From assembly GCA_947561585.1 (NCBI GenBank), contig CANNZV010001192.1, forward strand, positions 248,001 through 312,000: a stretch of DNA of 64,000 nt, written 5' to 3'. This DNA is from Caprella mutica. Lineage: Eukaryota > Arthropoda > Malacostraca > Amphipoda > Caprellidae. This document shows positions 10,670-23,590 of the stretch, in pieces. Under the pieces are notes generated by a model. It was not told where the DNA came from, ran no database searches, and worked only from the letters and a program-made list of their open reading frames with translations. The position numbers were made by a program, and so were the translations under genes. The number at the start of each line of letters is the position of its first letter. The first letter of the stretch is position 1.

Positions 10670-12005
10670 AACCCAGGTAACAAAAAATTATTCCCGGTAT
10701 ATTCCGGGGAAATTCGCTGGGGTTATTCTCCTGATATCCCCTTCGATATTAAGGGAATGCTGCATTTTAATGTTTTTGCAATATGGGGTTATCACCAATG
10801 AAATCGAGGGAATAATAATGGGATTTTAATACATTATCCCTGTAGTCTTTCATCAATATCAAGGAAAATTTAATGGATATCAAAAAATATATTCCCTCAA
10901 TAACAAGGGAATATAAATAGATAGCAAGGGAATAATTTTCCCAGGATATCAAGGTGGTTAAAAGGGGTTATTAAAATAGATATTACCTGCGTTATCGAAG
11001 GAATACTGCGTTTCAACGTTTTTCGATATGGGGATATCCCAAAAGATATCGAGGGAATAATAGTGGAATTTAAATACATTATCCGAAAAATGTTCCCTCG
11101 ATATCAAGGGAAGGGCAAGTAATACCGAAATAACTATTCTCTGGAGATAGAGAATAGACCAAAGATACCGAAATTAGTATTCCCTGGCTTACAGTACATA
11201 TGTATTAGGTATGAACTAGTTTAATGATAAATATTTTTATATACAAATTAAAAGAGAAGAAAGGCTGAAATAAATGAAATTGTGTTTGCATGATGCGAAC
11301 TCACAACTAGAATATTTCGAATGAACTTTAAGCTATATGATAACACGCAGGCATTTTTAAGTTATCGATAACTATATATAGCTTACTATTTTATTGATTA
11401 AGTATATTTTCTTCTATAATAGTTTCTCTTATAATTTGTAAGTTGATCGAATAATTTTCACTAATTCCGAGAATATTCCCTTGGATTCATAAGGGGATCA
11501 ACTAATTTCCATCAACTTTGGGAATATTTCTTCGAAATCGTAACGGGATCAACTCATTTCCTCTAATTCCTAGAATATTGTCTCAAAATCGTAAGGGGAT
11601 CAATAAACTTCCTTTAATTCGTGGAATATTCCCTTGAAATTGGCAGAGGATCAACTAATTTAATTTAATTCCTGGAATGTTCGCTCGAAATCACTTGGGG
11701 ACTAATTTTCACAAATTCCTGGAATATTCACTCGAAATCTGAAAGGGAACAACTAATTTCCTTTAATTCCTGGAATATTCTCTCAAAATCGTTAGGGGAT
11801 CAACTGTTTCCACTAATTTCTGGAATATTCCCTTGAAATCGCCAGGGGATCAACTATTGTTTACCAATTCCTGGAATATTTTCTCGAAATCTAACAGGGA
11901 TCCACTAAATTTTCTTCAATTCTTGAAATGTTTCCTTGATATCGTAAGAGTATTTGATAAATTTGTAGTAAAACAGGAGTATTCCCTCGATATCATTTTA
12001 CGATA
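10670..12005. repeat. Two facing arrays of AAGGGGATATC / TTCCTGGAATATTC words
   Basis: The left half (10670-11190) carries GATATCAAGGGAATA-type words with ends like TTATTCCCGGTATATTCC. The right half (11450-12000) has about nine units of roughly 58 bp with AATTCCTGGAATATTC and AAATCGTAAGGGGATCAA. The halves are partly complementary and look like the ends of one decayed element around a unique centre (11200-11440). Frames inside are products of the repeats. Confidence 0.65.
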
Positions 12006-12672
12006 AATATATATAAGGACAGAAATATTAAATCAATATTACTGAACAAATGAAATAGTATAAATTAAGCAACGATTGCTGTCTCGACAGTACTTTCTTT
12101 TGCAGTAGCATTTAGTTAAATTTTATTCATAAATACTTACATATGTAAACTACTGAAACAAAATTAAGATTTGTCGTAATGAACTATTATCCAAGTTATT
12201 TAACCTAATTGTAGCTAAATGAAAAAATCATTATCGACGTAGAAAGTGCCTTTGAAACTAGCGATTTTATCTAAATTAAATTTTAATATTCACAAGTAGA
12301 TGTAATAGAAGGAAACAATTGTGTGAATTTCTGAGTACTCCGGAATGATTACATTGCGCAAGCATTAATATAATAGGCAATGTTAACCCTAATGAGATTT
12401 ATTATCAGAAAGTACGGGAAGGTTTCACTATGCATTTATCCCTATCCTTCATGATACTTTCATTCACGATAGATTCACGGTTGGGTAGGCAGATGCCCGC
12501 TTTCATTGATTCTCTTATACTTTGAAAGATATTCAATAAATTCGTTTAAAAATCGCTAGAGGCATAAGCTAATACATTAAAACAATATGTTTATAATAGA
12601 CGATTAATTATAGAGTATTGTTATTACATTCGATTAAGCCATTCACGCACACGACACCTTCCCCTCTCCCAG
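12006..12672. other. No gene; contains a segment shared with 52050-52104
   Basis: A stretch near 12385-12435 (TTAACCCTAATG, then TTATCAGAAAGTACG, then GAAGGTTT) recurs at 52050-52104, so it is a dispersed repeat fragment. Nothing else is recognised. Confidence 0.5.
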
Positions 12673-12755
12673 TTAGAGTGCTAAGCTACACACACTTGCA
12701 TTCTGCAGAGATATGTAATAATGTCATATGTGAACGTATAACTACTATATTCAAG
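12673..12755 (+). CDS. Candidate internal exon, plus strand
   Basis: An acceptor (CCTTCCCCTCTCCCAG) and a donor (TTCAAG|GTATGC) bracket 83 nt. The open frame, entered after two bases, gives RVLSYTHLHSAEICNN and VICERITTIFK and leaves in phase 0. The other two frames stop within a few codons. It could be an upstream exon of the receptor gene at 24852, but it shows no GPCR motif. Both splice sites are good, but the peptide is short, so chance remains possible. Confidence 0.3.
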
Positions 12756-12837
12756 GTATGCATGTGTACTGTGAAGTATTGTGTACTGGTACAGAGTTTG
12801 GAAACGATGAGATGTTGTATCGTGATGAAATAGTTAT

Positions 12838-13030
12838 TATTAGTGCCCAGATTTCAAGTTCATATGCTATAAACGCTATTTTGACCATAAAATTAAAGTT
12901 TTATAGCATTTATAGCATAAACGCTATTTGACTATAAAAGCTCTCTTGACTATAAATTAATTGAAAAAACTAGTGATTATGGTATACACGACTATAAAAC
13001 CTATGATAAACCATCCTTTACATGCGAAAT
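12838..13030. repeat. Short irregular repeats (ATAAACGCTATTT / GACTATAAA)
   Basis: ATAAACGCTATTT occurs twice and TGACTATAAA- or CGACTATAAA-like pieces occur several times, partly inverted. This is a small decayed array. Confidence 0.45.
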
Positions 13031-13117
13031 ATATTTGTAACAGGTAATTATATTTTTGATAAATTATACATGCAAGAGCCATTTTAGATGGAAAAGATTC
13101 AAACTCAACGGGAGATC

Positions 13118-13450
13118 CATTTTATTATGAGGTTATTCAAAATCAACATTGAAGGTTTTATCAAGTGTCAAGCTTTCGAATAGAAAGATTTCTATTCATC
13201 ATCAGGAGAAAGGTAGAAAAACCTGGACCTGAAAATGAATTTTATGACCAATAGTTGTATGTTGGATACCTTCTTTCTATTTCAGCTATCTATCTTTTTG
13301 TTTATTATTAATAATTAATCAATTAAAAATCGAAATATGAAACCAAAATTTGAAAATTTGATGATGAATAGAAATATTTCTATTTGAAAGCTTGAAACCT
13401 GATAAAACCCTCATCGTTGAGTTTAAATTTCCTCATAATAAGAGACATAT
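13118..13450. repeat. Hairpin-forming dispersed repeat
   Basis: The arm 13118-13215 pairs with 13355-13450; both contain ATAGAAAGATTTCTATTC-like blocks and CAAGCTTTC. A copy of the left arm plus loop is present in inverted orientation at 40565-40745, and a shorter copy lies at 60250-60330. Confidence 0.75.
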
Positions 13451-13767
13451 TAGTATGTCATTTCATTCACATTTTTCAATGTAGCTAATATCCCATAGAA
13501 AACATAAGAGCATAATTAATTATTGGTAAATTATACTGAGTTGAAAAATGAATAATTATAATAATAATCGAACTGAAATAAACAGTTCGATTATGCAAAA
13601 TGAATAATCCCTTTAGCTTTCATTAAGAGAAGTGAGAGATAATTGGATTGCTGTGTTCTATTTCAAAATTATTATTCATGTCAGCAAATGGATATCCATT
13701 TACTGAATATATTTAATACATACAAACACGACAAACTTAAATTGATAACTGAATAAAGTTACTAAAA

Positions 13768-15336
13768 CAGGGTTTCCCAACCTTTTTCTTACCATGTACC
13801 CCTTTACCGTTTTGATACCTAACCATGTACCCCTGAAATTTTTTAAAATAGATATGCCAGGTAAAATAACCAATTTCAAGACAATTCTTAGTATTCCTTT
13901 GTGAATTATGACGATACATTTCGTTTACGCCTTCAAATTAATTAGTCATGGTGCATGTCTGTATCAATACTTGTTAGAATAATCTAAATTATAGTAGTCG
14001 GTAACCAACGGACCAGTACCGGTCCGTGGGACAATTGCTACCGTGCAGCAGAAAAATATTCAATACTTAATGAATGAATACGTGTGACCTTACATAAATA
14101 GACAATACCAGTTGGTAAGCAAATTCCAATTTTCTAAGCCAAACACCTGTAAAATGATTATATAATTGCTAATGATTATAACAAGCAGGAAGATTTCGAT
14201 CAAGAGATTCAGAGTCCTTTCTGTGGCCCCGAGCGAAAAAGTATCATCCTACCCGACTCTTCGTGAAAAGTTCCAAACATGTTTACACCTGACTGTTTCA
14301 TTAATATATTTTCGTACTGAAGTATTACTATCTTCTTTATGGGCCACCTGTAGAATAACTTCACTCCTGTGAAGTGATGTAACTTCACAGGACTGGTAAC
14401 TTCACTCCTGTGCGATCCTCACCCCAATAATTCCACTCCTGTACAATTCGCATGCCAAGTTCACTCCTGTGCAATCCACGCCTCATTGATTCCACTATTG
14501 TACAATCCACACCCCAAGATTTCACTCTTGTACAATCCACACCCCAAGATTTCACTCCTGTACAATCCACACCCCAATGATTTCACTCCTGTACAATCTG
14601 CACTCAAAGATTTCACTCCTATACAATCTGCACATCAAAGATGATTTCACTCCTGTACAGTACGCCCTCAGGTGATTTCATTCCTGTACAATCCGCACCC
14701 CAGTGATACAACTCCTGTACATTCCGCACCCCAAGATTTTACTCCTGTACAATCGGCACCCTAGGATTTCACTCCTGTACAATCTGCACCCTAAGATTTT
14801 ACTCCTGTACAATCTGCACCACAAGATTTTACTCCTGTACAATCCGCACCACAAGATTTTATTGCTGTACAACCGCACCACAATGAATTCACACCGGAAT
14901 CTACAGACGTACCTGATCATGTTTTTTTTTCTGTACCTGAGAACCCGAGTTATTTTGAAAGGAATATCTATACTTAAAAGTTAAGGAAAGTTTTGGCCTA
15001 CTCAAAACAGGCAATATTATTTGCTTCACCCATCTCACCAGCCCGCGAGAATAATGTTGACCGTTTACCGGTCCTCGACGATAAAAAGATTGCAGACCAC
15101 AGCGTTAGATAGTTTCCAAATATTTTACCATGACTGATCAAAGTGATTATAAGGTGTTTAGCAGTGCACAAATTATGACTTTTGAAATCAACATATAGCG
15201 AAATTTATATTGATGTCAAATGTCAATGTTACTTTGAATATTAGGTAAATAATTTTTTTACTGAAACCTCAAATGTACCTCCGAGATAAGCAAATGTACC
15301 CCCAGGGGTACATGTACCCCAGGTTGGGAAACCCTG
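13768..15336. mobile_element. hAT-type non-autonomous element, 1569 bp, 8-bp TSD
   Basis: The left tip CAGGGTTTCCCAACC and the right tip complementary to it are flanked by the exact 8-bp direct repeat TACTAAAA (13760-13767 and 15337-15344). ATGTACCCC words repeat just inside both ends. CAGNG-type tips with 8-bp duplications define hAT transposons. No transposase frame is present. The centre is taken up by a 27-30-bp minisatellite. Two further GGTCCG/GGTCCTCG blocks near 14015 and 15075 could be a nested pair of ends. Confidence 0.93.
14350..14895. repeat. Minisatellite inside the hAT element (TTCACTCCTGTACAATC)
   Basis: About 18 units of 26-31 bp, each with ACTCCTGTACAATC and CACCCCAAGAT, become less regular towards both edges. 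Open frames on both strands across it are by-products of the period. Confidence 0.9.
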
Positions 15337-15344
15337 TACTAAAA

Positions 15345-16215
15345 TGAGCTTCTGTTCATCTTAAGAAAGATACTCTACCTTGGTTCCCTCCTTACAGTAT
15401 AGAAAAATAGTCGAAGGTTATGGGTTTTCAGCTATAAGCTTCCTTAAATCTTTGAATGCGTCTATAGAGTAACTGAAGTGCCGAGAAAAGTCACTAATAA
15501 TGATTATAATAGTCGTTTGAGAGGATCAACGCAAGAGTCTTTTGATCTTGGAAGGGGAAACCTACTATATATATAAGTTCCTGGTAGCTTCCGCTCTTTT
15601 GATTTAGAAATCAGCCATTATATTCTTCGGATATTTTCTTACTAATTTACAATGGAAGTCTATCATTATTTGTATTGACATAATAAACCAACAGTGTGAA
15701 ATGAATTGAAGATAGGCTGCTAAGATTAAGAACAACTGGAAACATGGATGAGATCACCAAATTAAAGCAGCCACAATTCACAAAATAAAATAAAAATACA
15801 TCAATTCGCAATTAAATTATTATTTGGCTAGACCACCAATAGAATTGACTGGGATTATTCTACCAAATGCGAATATTCGAAGCGACAAAGTTGAGAGAAA
15901 ATGAATTGAGTCCAAATTGGAAGCAATGATTGAGCTAAATTTGAATTTACCCACCAACAATAATTCATCAACCATTCTTTTGTATAAATTAAATAACACA
16001 ATTTTTAGATAACAGCAAAGTATTATACTACACATTGGATTTATCTTTTTTGTAGCTATATTAATTGCCAAACTAGATACATTATATTTTTATCATCTTC
16101 AAAAGGAATGTAACGTTTTCATAAAAAAATCGTATTATACAAACCAGATATTTGTTTGTATATAAAAAAAACTAGAGCCCGAACAAACCATCATACCAGA
16201 AAATAATATTATAAT
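15345..16215. other. No gene recognised
   Basis: AT-rich. A minus frame of 83 codons at 15820-16071 has an unusual patch near its C-terminus (LSLRIFAFGRIIPVN) but no splice or family support. Confidence 0.4.
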
Positions 16216-16310
16216 AGATTTCGTGCACTTGGTAGAGCGCATAACTTCGCCGCTGTTTTGACCAGCTAGTTCTCTCTCAAAATATAATAAACTGGTAACT
16301 GGATAATGAC
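16216..16310 (+). repeat. Possible tRNA-derived SINE relic (box A-like TGGTAGAGCGC)
   Basis: TTGGTAGAGCGCATAACTTCG matches the tRNA box A consensus and D-arm, but the later AGTTCTCTC is only a poor box B. A true tRNA fold cannot be made. It reads best as the head of an old SINE, with low certainty. Confidence 0.3.
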
Positions 16311-16329
16311 CAATCGTCATTATTTTTAT

Positions 16330-16625
16330 TATTTATTAAATACTTTTTGAGTTATTGATTTATAAATGACCTGATCGCTCCCAAAATTCTTACTGATGGT
16401 TCCTGGACATGAACCAATCGTTCTATCAAATTTCAGACAATTTGGTTGAATACTTTTTAAATTATTGAGTTATAATTGGCCTTGACCATGACTTCTGACC
16501 TTTGACCCGATCAATCCCAAATCTAACAAAATGATTCTTGTATATTGACCGATGATCGTCCGACCAAGTTGCAGGTGATATGGTTCAATACTTTTTGAAA
16601 TATAAATGACCATTATTATAAATAA
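16330..16625. repeat. Three diverged ~115-bp tandem units (AATACTTTTTGAGTTATTG)
   Basis: ATACTTTTT(G/A)A(G/A)TTATTGA.TTATAA followed by a GACC block recurs near 16340, 16448 and 16590. The source element is not recognised. Downstream, 16630-17358 shows nothing else. Confidence 0.5.
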
Positions 16626-17358
16626 ATAAATATATGCCAGGTAAAATATAACCTTCCACAAACATGCAAAGGTTATAAGTCCTATTTATATTTTCAGTTA
16701 ATTTGTTTCGTTGGAGAAATGAACGAATTAGATTAACAAATTCATAGAACTTGATATTTCAATCAAAATTGGTTTAAAACTTTAAATTAATATATTTTCA
16801 CGATCTTGAATTTAAGTAAATAGTATTCGATTTAAATTAATTTTTTTTAATGTTGGAAATGCAGAAAATTCAGAACCGTTCAATTAACACCTTAACCCTT
16901 TGTTGCAAAGCGATCAATCCAAGTAACATCCTTCTTCAAAATGTAATCTTGTGCATGGTACAGTTATGTCTCGATATTGATTTCTTTCGAGATTTATTTC
17001 TTAGTTGATTGAGCCTCAGCAGAAAAGAAAAAAGATGCTGTAAATCAGATAACCTGTATTAAAATATTATCCATTTATATGCATTAATTTTATTTTTAAT
17101 AATTAAAAATTTCGAATACATATATATTATTCATAAATGTGTACGTAAAATTTCTTAAATGCCTTTTAATATGCAATAATATTTTTTTTTTATTTATATA
17201 TCCTTAAATGCCTTTTACATTCACCTTTAATTACAGGTTTGAATTTTATAACTTATATTAATTGGTTGTCTGGGAAAACTTTCGTATTATTAGTATATAT
17301 ATTAATACATTCTTTATGAACACTTTATTTACATTTAGATTATATTTTTCGCATGTCA

Positions 17359-17933
17359 GGATAATTCGTTGGTGGAAAAATTCCTAGCGGACAATTCGTA
17401 GTGGATGATTCGTCGCGGACAATTAATTCATCGCCAAAATTTTTAATAATTTTTTTCCATGTATAATTAACACAGTTTTCAACCATCTTAAAATTTCTTC
17501 ATATTACATCCGTAGATTTTTGAGTTGGTTTGCTCTGAGGATTATAGGCTTGTATAAATTAGTTGTATTGTTAATAACCAAGATTTAATACTATTCTATA
17601 TATTAATTATTTTTATTTGTTTTGAATGTTTAATAATTCATTTCCATATGTGGAATAATTAAATTGAAACTAATGGACGACTAAACAAATAATCAGAAAA
17701 ATCTTTTGTATTGTACAGTAGATATCAAATTTTGTACATATCGCATCGTGTATTAAAATTTAGAAGTTTTGGAATAAATGGAAAATATTTCGATTTTCTT
17801 GGCGAAATTAAATATGAGATCAATTAGGATATGAAAATATGGCAAAATGGAAAAAGCGACGACGAATAGTCCGCAACGTATTGTGCACGACAAAAATTAT
17901 ACACCACGAATTGTCCTAGCACCGATTGTTCGA
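17359..17933. mobile_element. Word-type MITE, family W4 (GGACAATTCGTNGCG), ~575 bp
   Basis: The left end has GGATAATTCGTTGGT, then GGACAATTCGTAGTG, GGATGATTCGTCGC and GGACAATTAATTC at about 15-bp spacing. The right end shows the complements (GACGAATAGTCCGC, CACGAATTGTCC). No target duplication was identified, so the borders are approximate. Confidence 0.7.
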
Positions 17934-18170
17934 GGTTTCTAATCTTATTATAACTCGACTTGTGAGTACTGAGCAGTGAGTAACCTAACAAAATGCACTG
18001 CGAATAAGCAAGAAAAGACTTGTATGTTTATTAATCTATTAATGATTCGAATATAATTACATTTTAGAGAAGTTTACTTTTATCTACCGTGAAATATTTA
18101 GATTAATCCCACAAATATATAAACAATAATTTATAATTATAATGTAATAGATTAATTATGTGATTCATAT

Positions 18171-18640
18171 GGTTCTAGGAAATTTCGGTCTTGGAAAATT
18201 CGGCCTCGGAAAACTCGGTCTCGGTTTATAATGGTGTTATTAAAGACAATGATAGAAAAATTTGAATTTATGAGTACAAAAATGTGTAGTTTATTAATTG
18301 AAATCGGATAACATCATATTCATTAACCGTTGTAAAATGAAATATAACATTTGTAATTTTGCCATGTTTTGACTGTCATTTAACATGAGATTTGAGCGGA
18401 AAATCCGGTCTCAAAAATTTATATTTATATTCGGTTTCAGATATAAATAAAACTTACGATTTAGATGTATCGAGGGCTTGCCGCCCCTCGAACCCACCCT
18501 GCCAGGTCTTTAAACAATCATGAAGTGTGGAGTACAACAAACTAGCGGGTACAACAAAATACATATCGGTCATTTATGTTCAGAGGTTATTTATAATTCT
18601 GAGACAAAAATTTCCGAGACCGAAATTTCTGGATGGAACC
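18171..18640. mobile_element. Word-type MITE, family W5 (GGAAAATTCGGTCTC), ~470 bp
   Basis: GGTTCTAGGAAATTTCGG then GGAAAATTCGGCCTC and GGAAAACTCGGTCTC stand on the left; the complement TTTCCGAGACCGAAATTTC and GGAACC stand on the right. A GC-rich stretch at 18470-18515 (GAGGGCTTGCCGCCCCTC) has a short palindrome. No target duplication was found. Confidence 0.6.
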
Positions 18641-20640
18641 GGAACCGAATGAATGGTATTGTGAAATTGCAATACAGCAAAACCTCGTTATTTTAGTGTA
18701 AACATTACAAGGAGTAACTATTACAATACTGTTTTGAAGATAAATTAAAATTTTAATAATGTATTATGTTTATTTATGTAGTTTTTAGGAATAAACATAA
18801 GGCAAAATTGGTGCAAAATGCGCAAAATTATTGATGTGTAAAGTTATAGAAAACTAGATACAGTGAAGACTATTATAATTTCATAAAATGATAATTTAAT
18901 TGAAAAAAAATAGTATATTCATTATAATTGAAGCAAAAAATTCATACAGTTTCTTAATTTGTTTCCCTTCAAAAATGGTATGTTAGTCACCATTAATTTG
19001 GCATTAAAGTTATCATAAACAAATAGAGCTATCGAAATATTAAAGTCACCGCTTTACTTTTAAAGAAAACGATTTTGGTCTAGTAGGAAACTAATAGAGT
19101 GAGTTTCTTACTAGACCAAACAAACTTGGAACGTAACTCTGATCTACTACGATGTTTTGCTGTAGTAATAATATATTTCATTATTATTGTAAAAAATTGA
19201 ACTCATATAACATTATACATTATGATACCATAAATATAATGTTGAACAATTTTTCAAAGGTATGATGTATAATATGTATAGTAGTACAATTTATACGATA
19301 TGCCATTTATGGTACACACAAATATTAAAAGGTACTACTTAGATATAGTTAAATTGACGTTGGTTAAAACAAAACAATCGTTTTGACTCTCTCATAAACT
19401 TAAAAAAAGTAGCGCCAACTCGCATAATAAGTTAATTTATACACCAGATACACTAGATTAACAATCTTTGTGAGTTACTACAATACACTCGGTCATAGTT
19501 GCTTCAACATACATTAAAATGATCCAAAAAGTCTCTTCTAACTCTCATAGTAAGTTGATTTAATCCATAAAATGAATTGAACTAACTAATGTTTGATGAC
19601 ACACCACCTCTTAACGCACGTGAAAACATGAATAAAGTCCAACAAACTGACGTAACAAATTGATTCAAAATATAATTTGGCCAGTGGACCACATGGGTTG
19701 TACTTTTTTCTCTTTGTGATATTTGACCATTGGGAAGAAGAAGCCCATCATTGACCATTGGGAAGAAGAAGCCCATCATAATCTTATAAAAGCCCACCAT
19801 AACATTCTGTCTGGATATATGAATAATGTTAGTGCATATATTTCATAAAATACATCTCATTGAATAGATATTTCAAATAATATTTTTCAATGCTCTGAAT
19901 GTTTAAGCTATCATATATTTGAACATTACATTTTGCTGGCTGTCGACCGAAATATATATAAAATACTCGTATAAATAATTCATTATACGGTTTTCTCTTA
20001 TGTAGGATTTTTGAACCACAAATTCAATCCACTCTCTGTGCTTATATTGAAACCATATCATTAGATTGCGTATGTGTAAAATACTTATGATAACTATTTC
20101 TTAAAACACTGAAATTATCAGAACGGAATACATAACAGTTCGATAACTAAACATCTACACTTTGTACAGATTATTTCAATATCAGTACCTAAAACAATAG
20201 ATTCTGAGAATATTTTAAATATGGTAGAGATGTCATTTACAAGTAATTACCTGTTTCACTGACACGGTATATAAATTTCTCTGCATTTTTTGAAGTTTTT
20301 ATAGTTGAACTATGTAACTTTTGTTGAAATTATACTACAAAAACTGATAAGCAATTATATCATCTTTTTAGCAACTTATGCTAACTAAAAATTAGGTCAA
20401 ATTATTGTTCAATAAAAATTAATTGAGTTTCAAGTTACAGATGATAATCTTCATAATATAAAATTGGCAATATTGACAAAGTTTATAGAAAGTTCTGTTG
20501 CGAGAATTGAATACCTTTGCTGCAAATTGCAGTGCGGCTTAGTTTGATGCGACAACTTAGCTACTTTGACTTTCATTCTCAAACTTGATTAATTGAAAAA
20601 TTCCACCGAAACAAATGAATAGCGATGAAACTTAAATCTG
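18641..20640. other. No gene recognised
   Basis: AT-rich. It includes a direct duplication of about 28 bp around 19729-19785 (GAAGAAGAAGCCCATCA twice). No exon signals were noticed on either strand. Confidence 0.5.
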
Positions 20641-20644
20641 TACT

Positions 20645-20734
20645 ATCAAGCAAAAGTCACTGTGTTGTTCTACTATCAGAGATAAGGATCACTGTGATGA
20701 TGTACTATCAGAAAAAATATCCACTGTGATGATG
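20645..20734. repeat. 32-bp satellite, left stump cut off by the W6 element
   Basis: Three units of the same 32-bp satellite that resumes at 21884. The array is continuous if the 20735-21883 insertion and one duplicated GTGATGATG are removed. Confidence 0.9.
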
Positions 20735-21883
20735 GGCACTATAGGACTTTTCTCCGCCGGATCATTCCCCACTGGACTTTTCCCCGCCTGGAATTTTCCC
20801 CGCCGGAATTTTTCTCAGCAGGATTTTTCCCACCGAATAAAATATTCGTATTTGGGGTTATTAACATATAATTTGTTGAAACAAATATTTTATCAATAGA
20901 AGACCCTTATCATTAACAGAGCTAAACAGTAATACAGTACTATTTTATACTTTGATTCCTGTATGTGTCCATATTTGTCGTTTTGATTCTAAGTTCTTGC
21001 TTTTGAAAATTCACATTAGATTCAGGGATGATACAGAGTACAAATATTATGGCAATAGTTAGGGATTGCCAATTATCGCAAAGTACTCTAAAACAGCAAC
21101 GATTAATTCAGTTTATTCCAGCTCTATAGTTATACATACTGTTAATTTATTATTATTATCATTACCAGCTATTTTAAAAGATATCGATTCATTTACGAAT
21201 TATACAATTTTACTGTACCCAGCGTTAACAAATTCAATTGTATTTCATATTTTTTACAGTAAGTATACCTACTACAGAGTTATTAATTTAGTTATAAATT
21301 TTTGACTCCTATAGTGGTCTCATTTTCATAATAGTGTATTTTTTGTAATATGTTTATTTAATATCTATGCCCTAAGAACTTACAAATGTTTCACCATTAA
21401 TGTGAAAATACATAATTTAGAGTGTAAAAATCCTTAAATCAAGAGGTAAATGTACACTAAATCAAGACGATTTAGAAATAATGTGGTTCATCTATTCTTA
21501 AATTCCCCAATGAAAAGTAATTATCGAAGGAGTAACTAATACAAAACGGCTTCAATTTAAGGAAATGGTGGAAAATTATTCTGTATCGTGATACTGTTTT
21601 ATTGCTGGTAAAAGGATATAACTGTTGATTCGTAAAACAATTAAACATGTAGAAAACTTCTACTGTTCCTAAATGTTTACATTTAGAAACATTTAGCATA
21701 TAATGAACATTATGTGTGAGGTGGTAATCATATAGTAAAAAGACTGTAACACTGTTTTGAATAGTGATTAGAGTTTATATGTATAATTGACGGGAGAAAG
21801 TTCGGCGGAGAAAAGTCAGACGGAGAATAGTCTGGCGGGGAAAATCCGACGGAGAATAGTCCGGCGGGGAAAAATCCGTTCCA
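20735..21883. mobile_element. Word-type MITE, family W6 (GGACTTTTCCCCGCC), 1149 bp, in satellite
   Basis: Six 15-bp words (GGACTTTTCTCCGCC, GGATCATTCCCCACT and so on) stand at the left, with their complements (GGCGGGGAAAATCCG-like) at the right. GTGATGATG flanks both sides (20726-20734 and 21884-21892), a 9-bp duplication, though the same string also belongs to the satellite unit. The interior (20840-21780) has AT-rich frames only. Confidence 0.88.
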
Positions 21884-23590
21884 GTGATGATGTACTATCG
21901 GAGAATAAAATCACTGTGATGATGTACTATCGGAGGAAAGAGTCACTGTGATGATGTATTATCAGAGAAAAGACTCGCGGTGATGATGTACTATTAGAGA
22001 AAACAGTCACTGTGATGATGTAATATCAGAGTGAAGAGCCACTGTGATGATGTACTATCAGAGAAAAGAGTCACTGTGATGATGTGATATCAAAGAAAAG
22101 AGTCACTGTGATGATGTACTATCAGAGAAAAGAGTCACTGTGATGATGTAATATGAGAGTGAAGAGCCACTGTGATGATGTACTATCAGAGAAAAGAGTC
22201 ACTGTGATGATGTGATATCAAAGAAAAGAGTCACTGTGATGATGTACTATCAGAGAAAAGAGTCACTGTGATGATGTACTATCAGAGAAAAGAGGCACTG
22301 TGATGATGAACTATCAGAGAAAAGAGTCACTGTGATGATGTACTATCAGAGAAAAGAGTCACTGTGATGATGTACTATCAGAGAAAAGAGTCACTGGGAT
22401 GATGTACTATCAGAGGAAAGAGTCACTGTGATGATGTACTATCAGAGAAAAGAGTCAATGTGATGATGTACTATCAGAGAAAAGAGTCACTGTGATGATG
22501 TACTATCAGAGAAAAGAGTCACTGTGATGATGTACTATCAGAGAAAAGAGTCACTGGGATGATGTACTATCAGAGAAAAGAGTCACTGTGATGATGTAAT
22601 ATCAGAGTGAAGAGTCACTGTGATGATGTACTATCAGAGAAAAGAGTCACTGTGATGATGTGATATCAAAGAAAAGAGTCACTGTGAGGATGTACTATCA
22701 GAGAAAAGAGTCACTGTGATGATGTACTATCAGAGAAAAGAGGCACTGTGATGATGAACTATCAGAGAAAAGAGTCACTGTGATGATGTACTATCAGAGA
22801 AAAGAGTCACTGTGATGATGTACTATCAGAGAAAAGAGTCACTGGGATGATGTACTATCAGAGGAAAGAGTCACTGTGATGATGTACTATCAGAGAAAAG
22901 AGTCAATGTGATGATGTACTATCAGAGAAAAGAGTCACTGTGATGATGTACTATCAGAGAAAAGAGTCACTGTGATGATGTGCTATCAGAGAAAAGAGTC
23001 ACTGTGATGATGTACTATCAGAGAAAAGAGTCACTGTGATGATGTGCTATCACAGAAAAGAGTCAATGTGGTGATGTACTATCAGAGAAAAGAGTCACTG
23101 TGATGATGTACTATCAGAGAAAAGAGTCACTGTGATGATGTGCTATCACAGAAAAGAGTCACTGTGATGATGTACTATCAGATTAAAGAGTCACTGCGAT
23201 GATGTACTATCAGAAAAAAGAGTCACTGTGATTATGTACTATCAGAGAAAAGAGTCACTGTGATGATGTACTATCAGAGAAAAGAGTCACTGGGATGATG
23301 TACTATCAGAGAAAAGAGTCACTGTGATGATGTGCTATCAGAGAAAAGAGTCACTGTGACGATGTACTATCAGAGAGAAGAGTCACTGTGATGATGTACT
23401 ATCAAAGAAAAGAGTCACTGGGATGATGTGATATCAGAGAAAAGAGAGTCACTGCATGTGATGATGTACTATCAGAGAAAAGAGAGTCACCGTGATGATG
23501 TGTTATAATTACTTTCAGAGAAAAGAGTCTCGGTGATGATGTGTTATAATTACTTTCAGAGAAAAGAGTCTCGGTGATGATGTACTACCA
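21884..23590. repeat. Main 32-bp satellite array, about 53 units, with 14-unit higher-order repeat
   Basis: The units contain ACTATCAGAGAAAAGAG followed by TCACTGTGATGATGT and are nearly identical in the centre, more varied at both edges. Marker variants recur exactly 448 bp apart (AGGCACTG at 22293 and 22741; AGTCAATG at 22453 and 22901), which is 14 x 32 bp: a recent block duplication. The last units lengthen and decay into 23590. The unit has no open frame across it. Confidence 0.97.

Noticed and set aside
14385..14984. Open frames on both strands through the ACTCCTGTACAATC array
   Set aside because: Periodic translation of the minisatellite, not genes.
16216..16310. True tRNA gene
   Set aside because: Box A-like sequence only; no acceptor stem pairing and no good box B.
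21884..23590. CRISPR-like array
   Set aside because: Units are contiguous 32-bp repeats without unique spacers, in eukaryotic DNA.
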